The translations under genes were made by a program, and so were the position numbers. A stretch of DNA of 64,000 nt from Planctomycetota bacterium (lineage in GTDB: Bacteria > Planctomycetota > Planctomycetia > Gemmatales > HRBIN36), in contig JACTMY010000018.1 in NCBI GenBank assembly GCA_014584395.1, positions 404,342 through 468,341 of the forward strand, given 5' to 3'. Below are positions 1 through 8,342 of the stretch, piece after piece. The notes below the pieces were generated by a model. The model searched no databases and was not told the DNA's origin. It saw only the letters and a list, made by a program, of their open reading frames with translations. Within the stretch, counting starts at the first letter, position 1; the number at the start of each line of letters is the position of its first letter.

Positions 1-52
1 GCTTCTTGCTGCCGACCTTGCGTCGTCCCTTGCCTCGACGTCGCGCCCCCAT
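1..52 (-). CDS. Small basic protein, N-terminal fragment (runs off window edge)
   Basis: Only the first 17 codons are visible, reading MGARRRGKGRRKVGSKK before the window ends. An AAGGAG ribosome binding site lies about 6 bases upstream of the ATG, which supports a real start. The very Arg/Lys-rich sequence resembles short ribosome-associated proteins of the AURKAIP1/COX24 or small ribosomal protein kind, but too little is present to assign a family. Function unknown. Confidence 0.6.
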   Translation of the reverse strand, partial: MGARRRGKGRRKVGSKK

Positions 53-419
53 GAACAACTCCTTACCGTGACTGGCGATTCGATGATCGATCCGATTGGG
101 ATGGTAACCTTTGCATGTTCCACGAACTGGATGTATAGGAATCCCGCTCACGGTCGGCAAGTGGCGTGCGGGAAAGAAAAAACGGCCATGACGGCGAACT
201 GCCCTTGAAGAAAAAACAAACTGTCCTTATGCTCGCCGACTCGAAAAAAGCGTCAGAATCGCTTCCTTCGAACCTGAATCGCCCAACTTGACGATCTAGT
301 TGCTTGTGAAAACACCAAAACTTCACTATACTATTAAAGGCTGAACGGACGAAGATAGAGGTGCTGCGTCATTGGACATCAGCGGCTGCCCAGAGCCGGG
401 ACGAGAGGGCTGCATTGCC
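53..419. other. Intergenic region between divergent genes
   Basis: About 367 bases with no convincing gene. An 87-codon open frame on the minus strand is Ser/Arg/Phe-rich, has no family resemblance and is judged spurious. The right part carries a promoter-like pair at 304-332 reading towards the gene at 420. Confidence 0.6.
304..332 (+). promoter_or_regulatory. Sigma-70-type promoter for the gene at 420
   Basis: TTGTGA at 304-309 and TATACT at 327-332 are separated by 17 bases, the ideal spacing. Transcription would begin near 339, leaving a leader of about 80 bases before the ATG at 420. Predicted by eye. Confidence 0.5.
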
Positions 420-866
420 ATGGTGGACGTGCCTTGTTCTTATAGTCTCTTTGAAGACGTTCTCCTTCAAGCGGACATGTTCAAGTGGATCGAAAGCCAA
501 AAAGCAGGGCACGATCTCGGCGAAGACGCCAGGAATGAATGGGTCCGATTGCATTGGTGGGGCTATCTCAGGGCGCGTTGGACGGAACATCTCGAAGGCG
601 TCCGATTTTGGCGCGAACTCGATCGCAATGACTTTGGCCTGCTTCTCCGCGAATTTCCCGACTCGACTCCCCTCCTCCACCTCATCCTCGCTCAAGTCAA
701 AAACGGTAAAGAAAATCTCTGCATTATCAATTGGGCGCTGAACACGAATCAACCCATGGAACAAGTCCACTTCATTCTCGAACGCATCGACATCAACGCC
801 CGCCGCCTCTTCTGTAAATTTACGAATCAAACCTGCATGATCACGCCCCTCCCGTCCGGCTCCTAA
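420..866 (+). CDS. Conserved hypothetical protein, 148 aa
   Basis: A short cytoplasmic protein rich in Trp, Leu and acidic residues, with segments such as WVRLHWWGYLRARWTEHLEG and a mostly helical character. It has no signal peptide or membrane segment. The ATG at 420 was chosen because a purine-rich GAGAGGG lies upstream; an in-frame TTG at 372 would add 16 residues of poor quality. The regular amino acid pattern makes me confident it is a real gene, and it looks like a conserved planctomycete protein of unknown function, but I cannot name a domain. Confidence 0.75.
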   Translation: MVDVPCSYSLFEDVLLQADMFKWIESQKAGHDLGEDARNEWVRLHWWGYLRARWTEHLEGVRFWRELDRNDFGLLLREFPDSTPLLHLILAQVKNGKENLCIINWALNTNQPMEQVHFILERIDINARRLFCKFTNQTCMITPLPSGS

Positions 867-901
867 TCCTCCCCGCCCCTGACCGACGACTTCTTTCTTC
901 C

Positions 902-2155
902 TCACGACTCTTGATCTTGCTTCTGAAGCCAAGCGCGCAGCCAAGCCCGGGCCTGCTCCGGCGTCGCCACCTGGCCATTAAGCTGTTCCGCGCGGACGGC
1001 CTCCAACATCTCCCGGAAGCGCGGACTCGGCGCAAAGCCCATCGCTTGCAGATCGCTCCCGGTGAGCAGCGGTTTCGGGTCCAATTCCTCCCGCGACCGC
1101 GCGGCCATTTGCGCCCGGCAAAATTCGACCGGATCCAGGGCGGCCCCCAAACTTTTCAGGCAGGCTTCGGTCAACTCCAACAGATCGGGAAACCAAGGAT
1201 GCACCAGGAGCGGCTTCCAGACCGACGGCGGCGTCTGATGGATCGTGCGCATCCAGGGCCAGTGATGCAGCAGCCAGGCCACTTCATCGCGGACCTCGTT
1301 GGAAAGCCTGAGAAAATGGCCCAGGTCTTGGAGTTCCTTGCGGTGCAGATGCTGCCCCCATTCCGGCCCGTTCAAGTCGAGCAACACCGCCGTCAGGGCG
1401 GATGCGAAGTGGCACGGGTGCGGCAGGTGCGTCAGGATGGACCAGGAGGGCGGTGCCGCGGACGGACCGCTCCAGGAACCAAACACGTGCGGGATCATCC
1501 CCAGCCGATGCAGCCAGGCCATCGCCTCGGTCCGCCCCGGCAAAGCGAGCATTTTTTTCAATTCGTCGGTGATTCGTTCCTGGCTGACCTGGGTGATTTG
1601 CGGCGCCAGGGCGATCATCGCCTGCTCCGTGGCCGGGTCGAGCGCCAGGTGAAACCGGGCGAGGAAGCGCACGCCGCGCATCATCCGCAGCTTGTCTTCC
1701 TCGAAGCGCTGCCAGGGATCGCCAATCGCGCGCAGCCGGCGCGCCGCCAAGTCCGCTTGCCCCTGGACATAATCGATGACCGCGTCGGCCAGGGGATCAT
1801 AGAAGAGGCCGTTGATCGTGAAATCGCGGCGCTCGGCGTCGGCCTCGGCGGTGCCGAAGCGGACCGAATCGGGATGGCGGCCATCATGGTATTCGCCGTC
1901 GCTGCGAAAAGTGGCCACCTGGACGTGCATCCCCCGGTCGCCCAGCACTTCGATAACGCCGAACTGCGCCCCCACCGCCAGGGTGCGGCGAAACAGCTTT
2001 TGCACCTGGACCGGCCGGGCGTCCGTCGCCACGTCGTAATCATGCGGTTCGATCCCCAGCAACTGATCGCGCACGCAGCCGCCCGCCCAGAGCGACTGAA
2101 AGCCGGCGCGGCGCAGCGTCTTGACGACGGCCAGGGCAAGCTCACGTAGCGGCAT
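902..2155 (-). CDS. CCA tRNA nucleotidyltransferase / poly(A) polymerase family protein
   Basis: Class II nucleotidyltransferase that adds CCA to tRNA 3' ends or A-tails to RNA. The N-terminal head shows the GGCVRDQLLG motif followed by HDYDVATDA, giving the two metal-binding Asp residues. Further on are RRDFTING, where many relatives have N-A, and the EEDKLRMMRGVRF block that recognises the incoming nucleotide. At 417 aa the length is normal for the family. The start overlaps the end of rsmD by 14 bases; an ATG two codons further upstream (2161) is equally possible. Sequence alone cannot separate CCA-adding from poly(A) polymerase activity, so I give no gene symbol. Confidence 0.9.
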   Translation of the reverse strand: MPLRELALAVVKTLRRAGFQSLWAGGCVRDQLLGIEPHDYDVATDARPVQVQKLFRRTLAVGAQFGVIEVLGDRGMHVQVATFRSDGEYHDGRHPDSVRFGTAEADAERRDFTINGLFYDPLADAVIDYVQGQADLAARRLRAIGDPWQRFEEDKLRMMRGVRFLARFHLALDPATEQAMIALAPQITQVSQERITDELKKMLALPGRTEAMAWLHRLGMIPHVFGSWSGPSAAPPSWSILTHLPHPCHFASALTAVLLDLNGPEWGQHLHRKELQDLGHFLRLSNEVRDEVAWLLHHWPWMRTIHQTPPSVWKPLLVHPWFPDLLELTEACLKSLGAALDPVEFCRAQMAARSREELDPKPLLTGSDLQAMGFAPSPRFREMLEAVRAEQLNGQVATPEQARAWLRAWLQKQDQES

Positions 2156-2735
2156 GGGCATCCGGGGGCAAGGGTTTGAGCCAGATCGCCAATTGCGTTC
2201 GACCATAGGTCCGCAGGTCCCATTCCCCCGCGCCGGGCAACAGGTCCATCGGAAAGTGCCGATCCGATTGAATCGTGAGCACGGAGCCGGGGGCGAGCTT
2301 CTGCTGCAGCGTGGTGATCAGCCAGCGGATGGCGTCGAAATGTTGATCAAATTCTATGTAAGGCGGACCGACAAACACATTGACCGGTTCGTCGGGGATA
2401 GCGCCCTTGTCCGCCCAGCGATAGGCGTCGGCTTGCAGCACCTGCGTCTGATCGCCGATCTGCAACTGCCGAATGTGCGCTTGCAAGGCGGCGGCAAAGC
2501 GGGCATCCTTCTCGACAAAGACGACCCGCTTGGCGCCCCGGCTCAGGGCTTCGAGGCCCACCGATCCGGAGCCGGCAAAGACGTCGAAGAAGCAGCGTTC
2601 CGGGATCGCGTCCCCCAGGATGCTGAACAGGGCCGCCCGCACCCGATCCGGCATGGGCCGGACCTTCGGGTCGAGCAACACCTTGAGCTTGCGGCCGCGA
2701 AACTGCCCCGCGATGATGCGTAATTGATAATGCAC
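2142..2735 (-). CDS. rsmD: 16S rRNA (guanine(966)-N2)-methyltransferase RsmD-like
   Basis: SAM-dependent methyltransferase acting on guanine 966 of 16S rRNA. The N-terminus LRIIAGQFRGRKL and the segment RPMPDRVRAALFSIL are typical of RsmD. The SAM-binding motif DVFAGSGSVGLEALSRG spans residues 51-67. Motif IV, usually D/N-PPY in RsmD, reads GPPY at residues 123-126, so the acidic or amide side chain that holds the target amine is missing. I chose the GTG at 2735 because it places the start just before the conserved RIIAG; an in-frame TTG at 2768 would add 11 residues. It overlaps the next gene, so the two are probably co-transcribed. Confidence 0.88.
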   Translation of the reverse strand: MHYQLRIIAGQFRGRKLKVLLDPKVRPMPDRVRAALFSILGDAIPERCFFDVFAGSGSVGLEALSRGAKRVVFVEKDARFAAALQAHIRQLQIGDQTQVLQADAYRWADKGAIPDEPVNVFVGPPYIEFDQHFDAIRWLITTLQQKLAPGSVLTIQSDRHFPMDLLPGAGEWDLRTYGRTQLAIWLKPLPPDAHAAT

Positions 2736-2989
2736 GATCGTACTCGCCAGGAATGAACCAAGGGTCAAAGCGCTCGCTAGCGCCGTGTCGGTCTATTCTA
2801 CAAGCCAGCGGCCGTGGATGGCAAAAAGGCAGCGTCCGCCCAGCACGAAAGCACGTTGCCCTTCCCTCCTTTGCCTGCGAGGAACTATTCACAGGACGGT
2901 ACGTCGCTGGCCCCGGTTCGCTCTGGCACGACGAAAGCTGTGGACAATCTTTTCCCATGTAAGGACGGCTGGAACAGGCCCATTCCTAG

Positions 2990-3553
2990 TTACTTTTGGT
3001 CCGCGCCTTCCACCCACTTTCGCAGCGTGGGCAGCGCCTGGCGAAGCTGCTCAGGGGCGACGGTGAAAGTGCTACCCTCAACGTGGAAGGCGGCGTCGTT
3101 CCGATGAAAATCCCATTGTCGAATGTTGGGCAGCCGCCAGGCCACTTCCTGACGCTGTTTGCGACGTTCCTCCGGCGGCGTCGGCGGGGTCAACGGTCCG
3201 CTTTCGGCAAACCCCGGCAACTCCGCGTTGATGAGCACCAGATAGCGAAGGATGACCCGGGGTTGGCGGCGCGGCTTCTCGACGCCGATCGGCGGCTCAT
3301 CCCAGGCCGCCTTGCCATCGTCGATGTTGAAATGGGTCAGCACGACTTGCCGAGTGGCGGGGCCATCGATCCACATCTTGACCAGGAGGTCCTGGTCCAG
3401 TTCCGTGAACTGCAAGTCGGGTTTTTTAGGCTGCCCCTCGGCCGGCGGCGCGGCTGGCGGGGCGGCCGGGGGCGTCGCGGTTGTCGTCGTTTGTAACGTC
3501 GCGGATCCGATCAGAGCCAAGACGGCCAACATGATCCACCATCGTCGTGGCAT
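2990..3553 (-). CDS. Secreted hypothetical protein, 187 aa
   Basis: An N-terminal signal peptide (MPRRWWIMLAVLALIGSAT) is followed by a Thr/Pro/Ala-rich linker (about residues 22-42) and a folded domain with no family I recognise. The domain contains LQFTELDQDLLVKMWIDGPA and ends in a helical stretch. A strong GGGAGGA ribosome binding site precedes the ATG. The next gene on the same strand, at 3664, is also a small secreted protein, so the two may be expressed together. Function unknown. Confidence 0.75.
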   Translation of the reverse strand: MPRRWWIMLAVLALIGSATLQTTTTATPPAAPPAAPPAEGQPKKPDLQFTELDQDLLVKMWIDGPATRQVVLTHFNIDDGKAAWDEPPIGVEKPRRQPRVILRYLVLINAELPGFAESGPLTPPTPPEERRKQRQEVAWRLPNIRQWDFHRNDAAFHVEGSTFTVAPEQLRQALPTLRKWVEGADQK

Positions 3554-3663
3554 CTGCGTCCTCCCTTCATTCGGTCATCCCTTGACGCAGGTAGGGTCGA
3601 TCCGTCCCTAGGCCATGGGGGATGAAACTTGGGCGCGGCGCGGCGGACCAGACGGGTCCGTGT

Positions 3664-3933
3664 TCATTGTTTGATGCGCTTGAAGATGAAATAGTGCGGC
3701 CGCGAGGCGCTGTGGGCTGAGCACAATTCCCAGCCCATGGCCCCAAGCCGATCGAGTTGGGCCTGGTTGGCGATCGGGTCTTCCGCGCTGTCAGGCAGCA
3801 CGATTTTGTATTCCCATTTCGGCGCGCCAGCGGCTGGCACATCCTGAGCCGCTGCGGGGGCCAACACCCACCCAGCCAACAAGGCCAGGCTCACCATCAG
3901 GGTCCATCCGAGCACCATCTTCGACGTGTTCAT
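3664..3933 (-). CDS. Small secreted protein with DUF4177-like fold
   Basis: This 89-aa protein has a signal peptide (residues 1-30, cleaved near APAAAQ) and a short mature domain. The pattern KWEYKIV, then LDRLGAMGWELCSAH, then YFIFKRIKQ is the arrangement of DUF4177-type domains, which have unknown function. A GAGGTAA ribosome binding site lies 7 bases before the ATG. Confidence 0.72.
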   Translation of the reverse strand: MNTSKMVLGWTLMVSLALLAGWVLAPAAAQDVPAAGAPKWEYKIVLPDSAEDPIANQAQLDRLGAMGWELCSAHSASRPHYFIFKRIKQ

Positions 3934-4362
3934 CGATGCTTACCTCAAAAGAGAAACGGGCAGCGAGGCCGCCATCATGGCCCCTCTGTATTTTGATGGC
4001 ATCAAACGAATTGAGCCAACACGCGATCCAATCGATGACCTCAAGCTGGACCGCTGCTGCGGGCGTCAACGTGGACTGCGTTTCTCAGGATTGTTTCATC
4101 GAAAACCGCGAAGTCAAGCAAAATGAGCAAACCTTCGAGCAGCCGACCAGGTTGGTTCCTGAGCTGCCAATGCACATAGATGCAGTGCGATCCAGTTCAG
4201 AAAAACCAGACGCCCGACACAACCGATCAGGCCAGCCGTGAATCTTCGGCTCCAGGCAATTTCTCCCTACCCATCACCAACGTATCGTGCTAACTTAAAA
4301 GCATCCAAACCATGGATTCCCATGGGTTTGTGGATCCATCCGCAACAGGGGAAGGTATCGCC
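3934..4362. other. Intergenic region upstream of the type VI operon
   Basis: About 429 bases between divergent genes. It should hold the promoters for the tss operon (plus strand) and for the small secreted protein (minus strand). I found no convincing -35/-10 pair and no coding frame with gene-like composition. Confidence 0.5.
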
Positions 4363-5787
4363 ATGTCGGTCCGCGCCGTCCATTGGCATGAAGGCATGTT
4401 CCTGAGGCCGCACCATTTTCAATTGGCAGAGCGACATGCCCGACATCTGAATGCCCGCGATGCCAAATGGAACGTTCACCACAATTGGGGTCTGCGCCAC
4501 ATCGATCTGGACCTGGACGCCTTATCCAACTATCGACTGGTGGTCCGCGATCTGAAGGCTCGCCTCCGGGACGGCACGACCATTTCCGTCCCCGAGGACA
4601 ACACGCTGCACACCCTTGACCTCAAGTCGGCGTTCGAGCGCGACACCAGCGTGATCGTGTACCTGGCCGTGCCCGTCGTCTATCAAGGCCGGGCCAACAT
4701 CGCCGTCAATTCCAGCCAGGACGGCCAACGTTATTTCATCGACACCCAAGACCTGGAAGACGAAAACACGGGCATCAACCCGCAAAACATCCAGGTGCGT
4801 CTGCTCAACCTCAAGCTGCTGCTCTCGACCCAAGACACCACGGGTTACGAAACCTTGCCCATCGCCCGGATTGAAAAATCGGCCTCGGCCGACAGCGTCC
4901 CGCAACTCGACCGCAGCTACATTCCACCGCTCCTGGCCACCGATGGCTGGAAGCCGCTGGAGACGGAGATCCTACACAACATCTACGATCGCCTGGGCAA
5001 GAAGCTGGAACTGCTGGCCCATCAGGTGGTGTCGCGCGGCATCACTTTTGACAGCTCATCCCAGGGCGACCGCTTGCTGTTCGAACAGCTCCGCGTCCTC
5101 AACGAAGCGATGGCCCTGTTCCACACCATGTTTTTCACTCAGGGCATTCATCCCCTGCCGGTGTACCTGGAGTTATCCCGGCTCGTGGGACAATTGGCCA
5201 TCTTCGGCGCGCAGCGCCGGCCCCCGGAACTGCCCCGCTACGACCACGACGACCTGGGCACCTGTTTTTACCGGGCCAAACAGCACATCGACGCGCTGCT
5301 CAACATCATCGTCGAGCCGGAATACAAGGAACGCCCCTTCATTGGCGCGGGGCTGCGCATGCAGGTGGCCCTCGAACCCTCCTGGCTGGAGTCGATCTGG
5401 AACATGTTCGTGGGCGTGCAAAGTCCGCTGACGCCGGAAGACTGCCGCAACCTGCTGATGAAGCCGGGCCGCTTGGACATGAAGATCGGCAGTTCGGACC
5501 GGGTGGACGACATCTTTCGCCTGGGCCAGGCGGGTCTGCGGTTCGCTTATTGTTCGACCCCGCCCCGGGCGCTGCCGTCCTTGCCGGGGTTGATTTATTT
5601 TCAGATCGACCGCAATTCGCAGAAGGAAGAGTGGCAAAACGCCCAGAAATCGCTCTCGATCGCCATCCGGTTGAATGAAAACTTGGTGGTGGGCAACATT
5701 CAGGGCCAGCGCGTGCTGACGATCAAGACCGGCGGGCAACACACCACCATGCAGTTCACGCTCTTCGTGGTGCCGCAGGAAAAATAA
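4363..5787 (+). CDS. tssK: Type VI secretion baseplate protein TssK
   Basis: TssK links the T6SS baseplate to the inner-membrane complex by contacting TssL and TssM. The N-terminus VHWHEGMFLRPHHFQ is the family hallmark, followed by the two-lobed body and a C-terminal GTLxxLxFxxPP-like region that is diverged here. At 474 aa the length is normal (about 440-460). The ATG at 4363 has GGGGAAGG upstream; an in-frame ATG at 4312 would only add 17 unrelated residues. It is the first gene of a three-gene operon with tssL and tssM. No sheath (TssB/C), tube (Hcp), spike (VgrG) or other baseplate gene is in the window, so those must lie elsewhere or be absent. Confidence 0.93.
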   Translation: MSVRAVHWHEGMFLRPHHFQLAERHARHLNARDAKWNVHHNWGLRHIDLDLDALSNYRLVVRDLKARLRDGTTISVPEDNTLHTLDLKSAFERDTSVIVYLAVPVVYQGRANIAVNSSQDGQRYFIDTQDLEDENTGINPQNIQVRLLNLKLLLSTQDTTGYETLPIARIEKSASADSVPQLDRSYIPPLLATDGWKPLETEILHNIYDRLGKKLELLAHQVVSRGITFDSSSQGDRLLFEQLRVLNEAMALFHTMFFTQGIHPLPVYLELSRLVGQLAIFGAQRRPPELPRYDHDDLGTCFYRAKQHIDALLNIIVEPEYKERPFIGAGLRMQVALEPSWLESIWNMFVGVQSPLTPEDCRNLLMKPGRLDMKIGSSDRVDDIFRLGQAGLRFAYCSTPPRALPSLPGLIYFQIDRNSQKEEWQNAQKSLSIAIRLNENLVVGNIQGQRVLTIKTGGQHTTMQFTLFVVPQEK

Positions 5788-5902
5788 AGCGCTTCGGCGC
5801 CGTTTCGGCCAGAAGGCGGCCGGTGCGGAGCGCGGTCGATCGCCTGCCTAGACCATCAAGACGGTGCTATGAAGCCAAGCTTTTCGTCGAATAGGACCTT
5901 TC

Positions 5903-6604
5903 ATGCGTGAAGAAATCGCCTCTCTCGTTCATCCCGTGATGACCTACGCCCTGGCCCTGAAGGAGCGCTTGGACCTGGGCGAATCCCCCAACATGGAAAA
6001 AGAACAAGCCGTGCTCAAGGGACTGCTGGGCACGGACATGGAGGCGCGGCGGCTGATCGATTACGGCGGCGACACGTCGCTGGGGTCCGATCAAACGATC
6101 ATGGGCTCCATCCGGAGCAACGAGGGCCGGCGTTCGCAGGACAATTTTCTCGGCATCCGCTATGCTCTGGCCTGCTGGCTGGATGAAATCTTCGTCCTTG
6201 ACGACCGTTGGGGATCGGATTGGAACGAATACAAAATCGAATCGGCGCTCTATGGCTCCAACGATCGCGCCTGGAAGTTTTGGGAGCAGGCGCGGCGCGC
6301 AGAATCCCGTCCCAGCAGCGACGCCCTGGAAGTCTATTTTCTCTGCGTCATGCTCGGCTTTCGGGGCGAGCTGCGCGAGAATCCGGAAAAGCTCGCCTCG
6401 TGGATCAACGCCGTACAAAACCGCCTGGCGAAAAGCCAGAGCAAGGAATGGAGCGGGCCGGGCAGCCGGGAGTTTCCAGGCGACGCGGCGCCGCGCTACG
6501 GCCTCGAAAAGTTCAAGCGCATGATGCTCGTCGCGGGACTGGCGTTTTTGATTTGCGTGCCCATTGTCGCTTACATCCTTTGGGGCAAAGTGTTGGGAAA
6601 TTAG
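5903..6604 (+). CDS. tssL: Type VI secretion protein TssL (DotU/IcmH family)
   Basis: Inner-membrane component of the T6SS docking complex, with a cytoplasmic helical domain that binds TssK and a C-terminal tail anchor. Family features are IRYALACWLDEIF, then a Trp-rich WGSDWNEYKIE block, then YFLCVMLGFRGELREN, which is very typical of DotU. The tail anchor spans about residues 208-230 and leaves only a few residues outside, so there is no peptidoglycan-binding extension. Length 233 aa is normal for the short form. AGGACC precedes the ATG; 115 bases separate it from tssK. Confidence 0.93.
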   Translation: MREEIASLVHPVMTYALALKERLDLGESPNMEKEQAVLKGLLGTDMEARRLIDYGGDTSLGSDQTIMGSIRSNEGRRSQDNFLGIRYALACWLDEIFVLDDRWGSDWNEYKIESALYGSNDRAWKFWEQARRAESRPSSDALEVYFLCVMLGFRGELRENPEKLASWINAVQNRLAKSQSKEWSGPGSREFPGDAAPRYGLEKFKRMMLVAGLAFLICVPIVAYILWGKVLGN

Positions 6605-6657
6605 TTCGGATCGATCCCTTGCCAAACCCTTGATCCTTCACTGAACAGGTTGGACTC

Positions 6658-8262
6658 ATGGCCTTCATTTACAAAGTTTACGCCTTTTTCACTTGGATCA
6701 TGGGGCTGGTGTTTCCGTTTTTCACACGGGCCAGTTCCTACCGCATGCTGGGGCCGGTGTTTCGCTGGGTTCTGCACGTGCTGCTCGTGGGCGGCATTCT
6801 GGTCGGCCTTTGGGTCATCAATAAATACACCGGCCTTGAGGAATTACTGACCCGGACGCAATATGCATCCCTCAAGCAGTTTTGGCTGCCGATCCTGTTC
6901 CTCATCCTGTACGCCCTGTCCTGGCTCAGTTGGTGGGTCTGGAAGCTGCTCGCCGCGGAGCCGGAAGACGCGGCCTTTCCCGACATCGATCAAGCTTTCG
7001 AGGAATGCTCGCGAGCCTTGTCGCAAGCGGGGATTGGCTGGTCGGACGCGCCGCTGTTCATGCTGCTGGGCAAACCCCTGGGAGGCATTGAAGCCCTGAT
7101 GCAAGCCGCGCAACTCCCCTTTCAGGTCAAGGGGATTCCCCGCCGGGCCGACGCGCCGATCCGGGTTTACGCCAATCGCGATGGCATCTACCTCGCTTGC
7201 TCCGATGCTTGCCTCTTGGGCAAACAAGCGGATATCCTGGCCGGGGATGAATCCCTGGCCTCCTCGGTTTCCACCGCCGAAAGCGGCGAGGGAGGCAGCG
7301 ATGAACTCTTCAAGACCATGGCGCCGCGCGGCCAGGCGAAGGAAGTGATCGACATTCTGGCCGAAGCCCGCGAGGCCGGCCGCTCCCCCACGCAGCTCAC
7401 CGAGGAAGAGCAGCAAGAACTCAAGCTCCGCGCCCGCCGCCACCATGGCAGTCTGCTCAAGAACCGCGAATTGGTCGACCGCTGCACCGCCCGGCTCAAG
7501 CATCTATGCCGCTTGGTCAGCCGCGAGCGCCAACCCTACTGCCCGCTCAATGGCCTCATGTTCATGGTCAATTTCTACGCCACCGACACCGACGAAGACA
7601 CCAACGACACCAGCCTCATCTGCCAGCGCGACCTGGCCACCTGCCGCAAGTTTCTCTCCATGGATTGTCCCGTCTTCGCCATGGTGGTCGACCTCGAGCA
7701 CATGCCAGGCTTCCTCGAATTCATCAACCGCTTCCCCGACGATCAGCGGCAGCGCCGCGTCGGCCAGCGCTTCCCCTTGACGCCCGACGTCAGCTCGCCC
7801 CAGGAAGCCTCCGAACAAGTGGAAGAGGCCGTGCAGTGGATCTGTTCTTCCCTGGTGCCGACCTGGGTGTACAAACTCTTCGACAATGAAACGATGCAGG
7901 GACGCACCCTCGAATCGGCGACCCGGGGCAACGTCCGGCTTTACCGCATGATGAGCCAAATGCGCGAACGCGGCCGGCGGATGAGCAAGATTGTCAGCCG
8001 AGCCGTCGGCCATGAGCAGGGGGAGCCGATGATGTTTGGGGGTTGCTACCTGGCGGGCACCGGACGCGACAGCACGATGCAAGCCTTCATCCCAGGCATC
8101 TTTCGCCGGCTCATCGAAGAGCAGGACAACGTGACCTGGACGACGGAAGCCCGCGCCGAGAATCAAGCCTATCTGCAATGGACGACCACCGGCTATATTT
8201 TGATCGTTCTCATGGTCCTGAGCGTCGTGGGGCTGGTGGTGGTCACCAACATGAATAACTAG
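6658..8262 (+). CDS. tssM: Truncated type VI secretion protein TssM (IcmF family)
   Basis: TssM normally has about 1100-1200 residues: N-terminal membrane helices, a cytoplasmic GTPase-like domain, a third helix and a large periplasmic arm. Here 534 residues hold two N-terminal helices (about 35-55 and 75-97), the cytoplasmic domain and a final helix at about 510-530, so the whole periplasmic arm is missing. The P-loop position reads LLGKPLGG, without the Lys-Ser/Thr, so it should not bind nucleotide classically. The segment CPVFAMVVDLEHMPGFLEF matches the TssM block around KxDxxPGF. A terminator follows at 8311, so the short form is the natural end and not an obvious frameshift. Confidence 0.85.
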   Translation: MAFIYKVYAFFTWIMGLVFPFFTRASSYRMLGPVFRWVLHVLLVGGILVGLWVINKYTGLEELLTRTQYASLKQFWLPILFLILYALSWLSWWVWKLLAAEPEDAAFPDIDQAFEECSRALSQAGIGWSDAPLFMLLGKPLGGIEALMQAAQLPFQVKGIPRRADAPIRVYANRDGIYLACSDACLLGKQADILAGDESLASSVSTAESGEGGSDELFKTMAPRGQAKEVIDILAEAREAGRSPTQLTEEEQQELKLRARRHHGSLLKNRELVDRCTARLKHLCRLVSRERQPYCPLNGLMFMVNFYATDTDEDTNDTSLICQRDLATCRKFLSMDCPVFAMVVDLEHMPGFLEFINRFPDDQRQRRVGQRFPLTPDVSSPQEASEQVEEAVQWICSSLVPTWVYKLFDNETMQGRTLESATRGNVRLYRMMSQMRERGRRMSKIVSRAVGHEQGEPMMFGGCYLAGTGRDSTMQAFIPGIFRRLIEEQDNVTWTTEARAENQAYLQWTTTGYILIVLMVLSVVGLVVVTNMNN

Positions 8263-8310
8263 CCAGCCGTGGCATCATGGCGCTGCCCCCGATCATCGAC
8301 GATGCGCTCC

Positions 8311-8342
8311 AACCTCGCCCGAAAGCGGCGGGGTTCTTTTTT
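8311..8342 (+). terminator. Rho-independent terminator of the tss operon
   Basis: A 9-bp stem, AACCTCGCC (8311-8319) with GGCGGGGTT (8327-8335) and one G-T pair, is closed by a 7-base loop and followed by CTTTTTT. The T-run overlaps the stop codon of the convergent gene. Confidence 0.75.

Noticed and set aside
63..326. 87-codon open frame on the minus strand before the first plus-strand gene
   Set aside because: Ser/Arg/Phe-rich composition, no ribosome binding site, no family resemblance, and it overlaps the predicted promoter.
2937..2945. TGTGGACAA resembling a DnaA box near position 2940
   Set aside because: A single imperfect copy without a cluster, AT-rich element or dnaA/dnaN neighbour does not support an origin.
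2761..2989. Possible small gene between rsmD and the secreted protein gene
   Set aside because: Frames in both strands lack a ribosome binding site and any recognisable pattern.
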